From assembly GCA_045631305.1 (NCBI GenBank), contig JAZQUM010000118.1:1-5954 (forward strand): a stretch of 5,954 nucleotides of DNA, written 5' to 3'. The stretch's first letter is position 1; every line of letters begins with the position of its first letter. The position numbers and the translations under genes were made by a program. The DNA comes from JAZQUM01 sp045631305 (lineage in GTDB: Bacteria > Bacillota > Clostridia > Oscillospirales > Oscillospiraceae). Positions 1-5,340 of this stretch are shown here, piece after piece. Under the pieces are notes generated by a model. It worked only from the letters and a program-made list of their open reading frames with translations. It made no database searches and was not told where the DNA came from.

Positions 1-1
1 C

Positions 2-277
2 TTAGAAAGATCCGTCTTCGATGGAGCGGGTGATGCGGGGCAGATCCTGATATACTACGCGGCCGCCGCCGATGTTGGTGTGACCAACTTCGCTGTTGCC
101 CATCTGGCCGTCAGGCAGACCTACATCCAGACCGGAAGCGGAAAGGGTGGTGTGGGGATATTCAGCGAAAAGACGGTCGAGAACGGGGGTCTTGGCGAAC
201 TTCACAGCATTGCCGGAAGCGGAATCGGTAAGGCCAAAGCCATCCATGATAATAAGAACGGTAGGTGTTTTGTTCAT
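2..277 (-). CDS. gpmI: 2,3-bisphosphoglycerate-independent phosphoglycerate mutase, N-terminal fragment ending at an in-frame stop
   Basis: GpmI interconverts 3- and 2-phosphoglycerate in cytoplasmic glycolysis through a phosphoserine intermediate, using two Mn ions. This piece has the family N-terminus: MDGFG at residues 11-15 with the metal ligand D12, and GNSEVGH at 60-66 with the phospho-acceptor S62. Both are at the same numbers as in the Bacillus stearothermophilus enzyme. The start is supported by AAAGGAG at 283-289, 5 nt upstream. The gene is last in the trmL-pgk-tpiA series, 41 nt after tpiA, and a small inverted repeat (290-302) sits just before its ribosome binding site. The oddity is that the frame closes with TAA at 2-4, after 91 codons, where the family (about 510 residues) continues; the last residues, IEDGSF, are where homologues usually read on into another aromatic residue. 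With one base left beyond the stop, a true truncation, a frameshift or an end-of-sequence error cannot be told apart. The identity is secure; the integrity is not. Confidence 0.9.
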   Translation of the reverse strand: MNKTPTVLIIMDGFGLTDSASGNAVKFAKTPVLDRLFAEYPHTTLSASGLDVGLPDGQMGNSEVGHTNIGGGRVVYQDLPRITRSIEDGSF

Positions 278-318
278 GATATCTCCTTTAGGATTAGATC
301 CTTTTGTTGTTATTTTGA

Positions 319-1092
319 TCAGCCCTGATTAGCTGCGTTGATGATTTCCACAAACTGCTGGGGATTCAGAGATGCGCCGCCGATGAGGCCGCCGTCGATA
401 TCGGCCTGAGCCAGAAGTTCGCTGGCATTCTTGGGGTTCATGGAGCCGCCGTACTGAATGGTGATGGAGCGGGCGATGCGGGCACCGTAGAGATAACGAA
501 CGGTGGCGCGGATAGAGGTGCAGACTTCAGCTGCCTGTTCAGCAGTAGCGGTCTTGCCGGTGCCGATGGCCCAAACGGGTTCATAAGCGATCACGCACTT
601 GCGCAGCTTATCTGCGGGAACGCCTGCCAGAGCGCTCTTTACCTGCAGGGTAATGAGTTCCATGGTAACGCCCTGTTCGCGCTGTTCCAGAGTTTCGCCC
701 ACGCAGATGATGGGATAGAGACCTGCATCCAGAGCGGAGAGAACCTTCTTATTAACGGTGTAATCGGTTTCGCCGAAGTGCTGGCGGCGTTCGCTGTGAC
801 CTACGATAACGTACTTTACGCCCAGATCCTTGAGCATGGGAGCGGAAACTTCGCCGGTGAATGCACCGGAGTTTTCATAGAACACGTTTTCAGCACCTAC
901 GCTGACGCGCATGTCCTTGAAAGCCTTTACAGCTACGGAAATGTTGCAGGTGGGAACGCAAACCACAACGTCGCACCACTTAGCCTTGGGAAGAAGAGTC
1001 TTGAGTTCTTCGGCAAAAGCCTTGGTTTCGGTAGCGGTCTTATTCATTTTCCAGTTGCCTGCGATAATAGTTTTGCGATATCTGCGGTTCAT
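319..1092 (-). CDS. tpiA: Triosephosphate isomerase
   Basis: This enzyme interconverts dihydroxyacetone phosphate and glyceraldehyde 3-phosphate in the cytoplasm. The 257-residue product is full length for this TIM-barrel family (about 250). The visible active site is complete: N13 and K15 in AGNWKMN (11-17), the electrophilic histidine H99 in IVGHSERR (96-103), and the catalytic base E171 in AYEPVWAIGTGKTA (169-182), which includes the flexible loop 6. The phosphate-gripping glycines lie at YGGS (214-217) and GGLIGGAS (234-241). The start ATG has GAGGAGA upstream at a rather long spacing of about 10 nt. The N-terminus carries a few extra residues (NRRYR) before the first barrel strand, which is common in clostridial forms. 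It lies 67 nt downstream of pgk and 41 nt upstream of gpmI on the same strand, so co-transcription is likely. Nothing looks damaged. Confidence 0.98.
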   Translation of the reverse strand: MNRRYRKTIIAGNWKMNKTATETKAFAEELKTLLPKAKWCDVVVCVPTCNISVAVKAFKDMRVSVGAENVFYENSGAFTGEVSAPMLKDLGVKYVIVGHSERRQHFGETDYTVNKKVLSALDAGLYPIICVGETLEQREQGVTMELITLQVKSALAGVPADKLRKCVIAYEPVWAIGTGKTATAEQAAEVCTSIRATVRYLYGARIARSITIQYGGSMNPKNASELLAQADIDGGLIGGASLNPQQFVEIINAANQG

Positions 1093-1159
1093 AACGGTAT
1101 GTTCTCCTCGGTTTCGTTGGAATATATCTAAATGATCAAAAAATCAAATAAAAACAAAA

Positions 1160-2356
1160 TTAAGCGTCCATCAGGCAGGATACGCCGGGCAGATCCTTGC
1201 CTTCCAGGAATTCAAGGCTGGCGCCGCCACCGGTGGAGATGTGGGTCATCTTGTCGGCAAAGCCCAGCTGGCTCACAGCAGAAGCACTGTCGCCGCCGCC
1301 GATAATGGTCACGGCATCGGTTTCGGCCAAAGCCTTAGCTACTGCGCGGGTGCCTTCGGCAAAAGCGGGGAATTCGAAAACGCCCATAGGACCGTTCCAG
1401 ATCACGGTGCCTGCATCCTTCACAGCATCAGTATAGAGCTTTACGGTTTCAGGGCCGATGTCCATACCCAGCATGTTGTCGGGAATTTCACCGGACTTGC
1501 AGCAAACGGGGGCTGCATCTGCGGCAAAAGCTTCTGCGCAGACATCGTCTACGGGAAGCAGGAAGCGAACGCCCTTTTCTTCGGCTTTCTTCACCATTTC
1601 ACGGCAGTAGTCCAGACGGTCTTCTTCCAGAAGACTCTTGCCGATGGAGCCGCCCAGCGCCTTGGAGAAGGTGTAAGCCATGCCGCCGCCGATGATAATG
1701 GTATCAGCGATGTCCAGCAGGTTGTTGATAACGCCGATCTTGCCGGAAACCTTGCTGCCGCCAAGGATAGCTACCAGAGGACGGCGGGGATTGGCAAGGG
1801 CGCTGCCCATGATATCCAGTTCCTGAGCAATAAGGAAGCCGGAAACGGCGGGCAGATATTCGGCAACGCCTGCGGTGGAAGCATGTGCGCGGTGCACAGA
1901 GCCGAAAGCATCAGATACATACAGGTCTGCAAGGCTTGCAAGGGCCTTGGAAAGCTCGGGGTCATTTTTGGTTTCGCCGCTTTCGAAACGGGTGTTTTCC
2001 AGCAGCATCACTTCGCCGCACTTAAGGGCAGCAGCCTTTGCGCGGGCATCTTCGCCCACTACGTCATTGGCAAAGATCACGTCAGTGCCAAGAAGTTCAC
2101 CCAAGCGTTTTGCCACAACGGCAAGAGAGAAAGCGGGATCTGCGCTTTTGGGCTTGCCCAGATGGCTGCAGGCGATAACGGCAGCGCCGTTTTCCAGCAG
2201 GTAACGGATGGTGGGCAGAGCGGAAACAATGCGCTTATCGTCGGTGATAGCACCGGTGGTCTTATCCTGAGGAACGTTGAAATCGCAGCGAAGAAGGACC
2301 TTCTTGCCGGAAACTTCCACATCGCGTACGGTCTTTTTGTTATAGTTCAATGCCAT
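1160..2356 (-). CDS. pgk: Phosphoglycerate kinase
   Basis: Pgk transfers the acyl phosphate of 1,3-bisphosphoglycerate to ADP, the first ATP-yielding step of lower glycolysis. The 398-residue protein has the two-lobed family layout. In the N-lobe, the substrate-binding basic patch has R23, D25 and N27 in LLRCDFNVP (21-29), R42, H65 in SHLGKPK (64-70), R123 in LLENTRFESG (118-127) and R156 in DAFGSVHRAHAS (149-160). In the C-lobe, nucleotide-binding motifs are GGSKVSGKI (199-207), WNGPMGVFE (320-328), GGGDS (353-357) and STGGGAS (374-380). I chose the ATG at 2354-2356 (MALNYNKKTV) because AAGGAG at 2366-2371 lies 9 nt upstream. An in-frame ATG ten codons earlier (2384-2386) lacks such a site and would add a non-family peptide. 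The gene follows trmL by 38 nt. A gap (GAPDH) gene, often directly upstream of pgk, is absent here. Confidence 0.98.
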   Translation of the reverse strand: MALNYNKKTVRDVEVSGKKVLLRCDFNVPQDKTTGAITDDKRIVSALPTIRYLLENGAAVIACSHLGKPKSADPAFSLAVVAKRLGELLGTDVIFANDVVGEDARAKAAALKCGEVMLLENTRFESGETKNDPELSKALASLADLYVSDAFGSVHRAHASTAGVAEYLPAVSGFLIAQELDIMGSALANPRRPLVAILGGSKVSGKIGVINNLLDIADTIIIGGGMAYTFSKALGGSIGKSLLEEDRLDYCREMVKKAEEKGVRFLLPVDDVCAEAFAADAAPVCCKSGEIPDNMLGMDIGPETVKLYTDAVKDAGTVIWNGPMGVFEFPAFAEGTRAVAKALAETDAVTIIGGGDSASAVSQLGFADKMTHISTGGGASLEFLEGKDLPGVSCLMDA

Positions 2357-2365
2357 GGTATGAGC

Positions 2366-2371
2366 TCCTTT
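2366..2371 (-). promoter_or_regulatory. Ribosome binding site of pgk (decides the start)
   Basis: On the minus strand AAGGAG lies 9 nt before the ATG at 2354-2356. It falls inside the open frame that runs from an upstream ATG at 2386, so it argues that the upstream ATG is not the real start. Confidence 0.8.
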
Positions 2372-2394
2372 CCAAAAAATGAGCATTTTGCGTA

Positions 2395-2898
2395 TCAGGT
2401 ATACTGTTCTGCGCCGCCCATCATGCCTTCGCCTGTGAGTCCGGGGAAATCCAGCTGGCGGAGAGCTTCATAGGTGATGATGGCGACGGAGTTTGCGAGA
2501 TTCAGGCTGCGGGCTTCGCTGCGCATGGGCAGGCGAATGCAGCGGTGGGCATATTCTTCGCGGAAATCCTCGGGAAGACCTGCGGTTTCCTTGCCGAAGA
2601 AGAGCCAGCACCCGTCGGTGAATTGAGCAGTAGCATAACTGCGGGGCGCCTTGGTGGTGAGCAGATACAGGTTTTCTCTGGCCTCAGGGTTCTTTGCAAA
2701 GAAATCGTCAAGATTTTCGTAATCAAAAACCTCCACCAGATGCCAATAGTCCAGGCCTGCCCGTTTCACAGCCTTATCCGAAATATCAAAGCCCAAAGGG
2801 CGGATCAGATGCAGCCGCGCGCCGGTTGCAGCGCAGGTACGGGCAATGTTGCCGGTGTTCATGGGGATCTCCGGCTCCACCAAAACAATGTTAAGCAT
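2395..2898 (-). CDS. trmL: tRNA (cytidine/uridine(34)-2'-O)-methyltransferase, SPOUT family (TrmL/YibK/CspR)
   Basis: TrmL-type enzymes 2'-O-methylate the wobble nucleotide (C34 or cmnm5U34) of leucine tRNAs, using S-adenosylmethionine bound in a trefoil-knot fold, and act as dimers. The 167-residue product is about the family length. It shows the SPOUT motifs in order: motif 1 NTGNIAR (14-20), the KRAGLDYW segment (45-52), motif 2 FGKETAGLP (101-109), and motif 3 IRLPM...SLNLANSVAI (121-140). A glycine-rich tail (about 154-167) follows the fold. The start ATG has the imperfect site AAAGGCG about 6 nt upstream. It is first in the leftward series, with its own promoter about 36 nt upstream, and pgk starts 38 nt after its stop. 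The methyltransferase class is certain; the exact tRNA targets rest on homology. Its place at the head of a glycolytic cluster is unusual. Confidence 0.93.
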   Translation of the reverse strand: MLNIVLVEPEIPMNTGNIARTCAATGARLHLIRPLGFDISDKAVKRAGLDYWHLVEVFDYENLDDFFAKNPEARENLYLLTTKAPRSYATAQFTDGCWLFFGKETAGLPEDFREEYAHRCIRLPMRSEARSLNLANSVAIITYEALRQLDFPGLTGEGMMGGAEQYT

Positions 2899-2933
2899 AA
2901 CAGCCGCCTTTCCACAGTTTCAGACGGTTAATA

Positions 2934-2962
2934 ATTGTAATGCAAAAGTGGAACAATTTCAA
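2934..2962 (-). promoter_or_regulatory. Sigma-A-type promoter of the trmL-pgk-tpiA-gpmI operon
   Basis: On the minus strand, TTGAAA (2957-2962) and TACAAT (2934-2939) are separated by exactly 17 bp. Each hexamer matches consensus at 5 of 6 positions. The expected start is near 2927, giving a leader of about 28 nt before the trmL ATG. A-tracts upstream (2963-2999) could act as an UP element. No promoter of similar quality was noticed in the short gaps before pgk, tpiA or gpmI, though those gaps were inspected only by eye. Confidence 0.7.
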
Positions 2963-2992
2963 CATAAAAAATCGATTTTTTCAAAAAATCTG

Positions 2993-3020
2993 AAAAAAAT
3001 ACCGCAAATTTTGCGGTATT
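2993..3020 (-). terminator. Terminator-like hairpin, minus strand, upstream of the trmL promoter
   Basis: Positions 2998-3020 form a palindrome with 11-bp perfect arms (AATACCGCAAA and its complement) around one central base. As RNA this is a 9-bp stem with a 5-nt loop. Read on the minus strand, the stem runs into an unbroken T-tract ending at 2993, the form of an intrinsic terminator. On the plus strand no T-tract follows directly. No minus-strand gene lies within the window to the right, so it may end antisense or stray transcripts before the trmL promoter, end a small RNA, or instead be a protein-binding palindrome. Confidence 0.5.
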
Positions 3021-3059
3021 ATGTTAATAAAATCGAATTTTTACACAACGAAAAAGAAG

Positions 3060-3076
3060 TGTGAGAAACTGTCACA
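3060..3076. repeat. Inverted repeat TGTGA-N7-TCACA, possible operator
   Basis: Perfect 5-bp arms flank a 7-bp spacer midway between the divergent promoters. The arms resemble half-sites of CRP/FNR-family regulators or Rex, but the spacer is one base longer than the usual 6, so no factor can be named. Confidence 0.35.
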
Positions 3077-3128
3077 ATATATTAGGGAAAAAGACAGGCG
3101 GAATAATTGAAAAATATATGCGAAAAGG

Positions 3129-3157
3129 TTGGACTTTTCAAAAGTATTTGTTATAAT
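3129..3157 (+). promoter_or_regulatory. Extended -10 promoter of the glmU-prs-pth operon
   Basis: A consensus TATAAT (3152-3157) is preceded by TGT, making the extended -10 motif TGnTATAAT. TTGGAC (3129-3134), a weak -35 matching mainly in TTG, lies 17 bp upstream. The expected start is near 3164, giving a leader of about 44 nt. AT-rich sequence upstream may help. Two dyads overlap the promoter: GAAAAG-N6-CTTTTC (3122-3139) covers the -35, and ACTTTT-C-AAAAGT (3133-3145) lies in the spacer, so a repressor could act here. Confidence 0.75.
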
Positions 3158-3207
3158 GGGGTTACTTACAGGAATCAACCCTTGTTGTTCGGAAGGAGGA
3201 ATGTCCG

Positions 3208-4239
3208 ATGATTTGTAAAAGTGCTGCGTTTCTTCTGAAGAACGATGTTTCCACAGGTGCAGATTATCGTCCGCTGATGTTGCAGGAAGTCATGTTTTGT
3301 CCGGTCCTTGAATGGGTCGGTGCGGAATTGGCGCGTGCAGGTGTTCAGCGGTTTTTTTGCGCTTGTGAAGAAAAATGGGCAGATGCCGTAAAGAAGTGCT
3401 TCGCAGAAGATGCGGAAGTGGTGATTGCGCCTCTGGAAGGCTGCGAAGAAGCTATGCGTGAATTCTTCGGCGGCGAAGGCGGCATGAGCTTTGCCGAACC
3501 CGTTCTTCCCATGGGTGGAGGCTATGCAAGCTTTGCCAGCCGTGCAGAACTTTTCTCTCTGCACACCGTCTGCCGCGATGAGATCGTTAGACGGCATGCA
3601 GAAAATGGCGTGCTGGTGATGGATCCTGCCAACACCTATATTGACCCCCGCGTGGTCATCGGTGAGGGCACGGTGATTTTGCCCGGCTCTATTCTTCGCG
3701 GCAAGACCACCATCGGCTGCAACTGCGAGATCGGCCCCAACGCTATGATCCGCGACTGCACTGTGGGCAACGGTACCACCGTTAATGCAAGCCAGATCAA
3801 TGAAAGCACCGTGGGCGATGAGACCCGCATCGGGCCTTATTCCTACCTGCGTCCCGGCTGCAAGCTGGGTAACCACGTGAAGCTGGGTGACTTCGTGGAA
3901 GTGAAGAACTCCACGGTTGGCGACTATGTCAGCCTCTCCCACCTCACCTATCTGGGCGATAGTGATGTTGGCGAACGCGTTAACTTCGGCTGCGGTACCG
4001 TTACTGCTAACTATGACGGTGCCAAGAAATACCGCTGCACCATCGGTTCCGGCGCATTTATCGGCTGTAACACCAATATGATCGCGCCTGTGAAAGTGGG
4101 CGATGGCGCGTATGTTGCTGCAGGCACCACCCTTACACAGGACGTACCCGCTGACTCCCTGGCTGTCGGCCGCGTGAAGCAGGTCATGAAGGACGGCTGG
4201 GCCCGCCGCCACAGAGAAAAGAACAACAGCAAGTTCTAA
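3208..4239 (+). CDS. glmU: GlmU-like glucosamine-1-phosphate N-acetyltransferase with a degenerate uridylyltransferase domain
   Basis: Full GlmU (about 456 residues) acetylates glucosamine-1-P with acetyl-CoA, then couples the product to UTP. This protein has 343 residues. From about residue 106 it is a normal GlmU linker and left-handed beta-helix: GVLVMDP..TYID (134-146), hexapeptide repeats, and all acetyltransferase residues that match E. coli R333, K351, H363, Y366, N377, N386 and K392, here R215, K233, H245, Y248, N259, N268 and K274, with HLTYLGDS at 245-252 and NYDG at 268-271. Residues 1-105 still look like a nucleotidyltransferase start (hydrophobic strand at 5-10, then RPLMLQEV and PVLEWV...AGVQRFF), but the LAAGxGTRM and PKVLH signature is missing and about 120 residues are lost. 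I infer that only acetylation remains. The ATG follows AAGGAGG (3193-3199) by 8 nt. The gene is first in its operon, ahead of prs and pth. Confidence 0.88.
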   Translation: MICKSAAFLLKNDVSTGADYRPLMLQEVMFCPVLEWVGAELARAGVQRFFCACEEKWADAVKKCFAEDAEVVIAPLEGCEEAMREFFGGEGGMSFAEPVLPMGGGYASFASRAELFSLHTVCRDEIVRRHAENGVLVMDPANTYIDPRVVIGEGTVILPGSILRGKTTIGCNCEIGPNAMIRDCTVGNGTTVNASQINESTVGDETRIGPYSYLRPGCKLGNHVKLGDFVEVKNSTVGDYVSLSHLTYLGDSDVGERVNFGCGTVTANYDGAKKYRCTIGSGAFIGCNTNMIAPVKVGDGAYVAAGTTLTQDVPADSLAVGRVKQVMKDGWARRHREKNNSKF

Positions 4240-4302
4240 ATATGGAATTTATCCCCGCAATGGGGGAAACGGAAATAAAGAAAAAAGCAAAAGAAGGTTA
4301 AT

Positions 4303-4307
4303 GGAGG
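4303..4307 (+). promoter_or_regulatory. Ribosome binding site of prs (decides the start)
   Basis: GGAGG lies 8 nt before the ATG at 4316-4318. An in-frame ATG at 4301 overlaps this site and has only AAGAAGG with a 3-nt spacing upstream, so the later start is better supported. Confidence 0.75.
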
Positions 4308-4315
4308 ATTTCGAT

Positions 4316-5275
4316 ATGGTTGCTCACGGCAAGGACATTAAGATTTTTACCGGCACTTCCAACCCCGCACTGGCAGAAGCTATTGCAAAAGAAATCGGCA
4401 TCGCTATGGGCGAAGCTGAAGTTAAGAAATTTGCAGACGGCGAAGTAGCCGTTTCTCTGTATGAATCCGTTCGCGGCAGTGACGTTTTCATCATCAACTC
4501 TACCTGCAAGCCCGTCAACGACAGCCTCGTTGAACTGCTGGTTATGATCGATGCAGCTCGCCGCGCTTCCGCAGGCCGCATCAATGCCGTTATTCCTTAT
4601 TTCGGCTATGCTCGTCAGGACCGCAAGGCCAAGGCTCGTGACCCCATCAGCGCAAAGCTGGTTGCTAACATGCTGGTAGCAGCCGGTGCTGACCGTGTTC
4701 TTACCATGGACCTCCATGCTTCTCAGATCCAGGGCTTCTTTGATATCCCCGTAGATCACCTGGTAGGCAATCCCATCTTCGTAGATTACTATGCCAAGAA
4801 GTTCGGCGCAAAGTGCGAAGATATGGTAGTTGTATCTCCCGACGTTGGCTCCGTAGCTCGCGCCCGCGCTTTTGCTCAGAAGCTGGGCATGAACTTGGCT
4901 ATCGTTGACAAGCGCCGCCAGAAGGCTAACCAGAGCGAAGTTATGAACGTGATCGGCGACGTAGCAGGCAAGGACTGCATCCTCTTCGACGACATGGTAG
5001 ATACCGCAGGTTCTCTTTGCAACGCTGCAAAGGCTATCGTGGAAGTAGGCGGTGCAAGAAGCGTTTATGCATGCGCATCCCACGGTGTTCTCTCCGGCCC
5101 CGCTCTGGAACGCCTGAACAACAGCGTTATCGAAGAAATCGCTTTCCTGGATACCATTCCCGCAGTAGATACCGAAGCTTGCCCCAAGATCAAGTATCTC
5201 TCCGTGGCTCCCATGTTCGCAGAAGCTATCGAACGCATCTATCAGGAAATTTCCGTTTCCAAGCTGTTCCGTTAA
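4316..5275 (+). CDS. prs: Ribose-phosphate pyrophosphokinase (PRPP synthetase, class I)
   Basis: Prs transfers pyrophosphate from ATP to ribose 5-phosphate to give PRPP, the precursor of purines, pyrimidines, NAD, histidine and tryptophan. With the start at 4316 the product has 319 residues, the usual length for class I (Mg- and phosphate-dependent, ADP-inhibited hexamers). The family pattern is clear: FADGE at 39-43, the ATP-binding loop YFGYARQDR (95-103) followed by KAKARDPISAKL, DLHASQIQGFF with H134 (132-142), SPDVGSVARA (174-183), the catalytic VDKRR with K199 and R201, and the PRPP-binding signature DDMVDTAGS (225-233). An ATG five codons upstream (4301) is less well placed for ribosome binding. 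It lies 76 nt after glmU; the gap has only a 5-bp hairpin (4252-4267) without a T-tract and a purine-rich leader, so transcription probably continues from glmU. Confidence 0.98.
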   Translation: MVAHGKDIKIFTGTSNPALAEAIAKEIGIAMGEAEVKKFADGEVAVSLYESVRGSDVFIINSTCKPVNDSLVELLVMIDAARRASAGRINAVIPYFGYARQDRKAKARDPISAKLVANMLVAAGADRVLTMDLHASQIQGFFDIPVDHLVGNPIFVDYYAKKFGAKCEDMVVVSPDVGSVARARAFAQKLGMNLAIVDKRRQKANQSEVMNVIGDVAGKDCILFDDMVDTAGSLCNAAKAIVEVGGARSVYACASHGVLSGPALERLNNSVIEEIAFLDTIPAVDTEACPKIKYLSVAPMFAEAIERIYQEISVSKLFR

Positions 5276-5292
5276 TCTAAAAGTACTTATGC

Positions 5293-5322
5293 TGCGAGGC
5301 GGGAGGAGACTCCTGCCTCGCA
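5293..5322 (+). terminator. Strong hairpin between prs and pth: leaky terminator or processing site
   Basis: A 13-bp stem (one G-U pair) is formed by TGCGAGGCGGGAG and its partner, closed by a GAGA tetraloop of the GNRA type. It is followed by TTCGGTTTT, an interrupted T-run, and then at once by the pth ribosome binding site. The poor T-tract suggests partial termination or an mRNA stabilising/processing element that lowers pth output relative to prs. A hairpin with the same arms forms on the minus strand, but no minus-strand gene would use it here. Confidence 0.55.
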
Positions 5323-5331
5323 TTCGGTTTT

Positions 5332-5335
5332 GGAG
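5332..5335 (+). promoter_or_regulatory. Ribosome binding site of pth (decides the start)
   Basis: GGAG sits 5 nt before the ATG at 5341-5343. An in-frame GTG at 5335 overlaps this site and has no other site upstream except the hairpin, so the ATG is preferred. Confidence 0.6.
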
Positions 5336-5340
5336 TGAAT

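Larger units (their letters stand above)
2899..3207. promoter_or_regulatory. Divergent control region between the trmL-pgk-tpiA-gpmI and glmU-prs-pth operons
   Basis: This is 309 nt of AT-rich DNA with no credible gene; the only open frames here are tails of antisense frames. From left to right it holds the trmL ribosome binding site and promoter (2934-2962), a run of A/T tracts with a 16-bp palindrome at 2966-2981, a 23-bp hairpin-forming palindrome (2998-3020), the TGTGA-N7-TCACA dyad (3060-3076), an AT-rich stretch, the glmU promoter (3129-3157) with overlapping dyads, and the glmU ribosome binding site AAGGAGG (3193-3199). The two start points are about 235 bp apart, so a factor bound in the middle could affect both operons. 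That last point is inference. Confidence 0.75.

Noticed and set aside
2357..2386. Ten-codon N-terminal extension of pgk from the ATG at 2386
   Set aside because: The ribosome binding site at 2366-2371 points to the ATG at 2356, and the extension (LIFWKGAHT) does not match family N-termini.
1241..2473. Long plus-strand open frame (about 410 codons) opposite pgk
   Set aside because: It is the antisense shadow of pgk, which has all family motifs; the shadow shows no recognisable domain.
2905..2920. DnaA-box-like TTTCCACA upstream of trmL
   Set aside because: It is a single copy with mismatches to the consensus and no cluster, so it is not evidence for an origin.
3201..3218. Tiny upstream frame (ATG at 3201, five codons, stop at 3216-3218) overlapping the glmU start
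   Set aside because: The AAGGAGG site is only 1 nt from this ATG, too close for initiation; the site fits the ATG at 3208.
3175..4212. Long minus-strand open frame opposite glmU
   Set aside because: It is the shadow of the hexapeptide-repeat gene; the sense frame has the catalytic residues and a strong ribosome binding site.
4252..4267. Hairpin between glmU and prs as a terminator
   Set aside because: The stem is only 5 bp and no T-tract follows on either strand.
4301..4315. prs start at 4301
   Set aside because: It overlaps the GGAGG that serves the ATG at 4316, and its own upstream purine run is only 3 nt away; the later start also gives the usual family length.
4298..5323. Long minus-strand open frame opposite prs
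   Set aside because: It is the antisense shadow of a clearly recognised prs; no family features in the minus frame.
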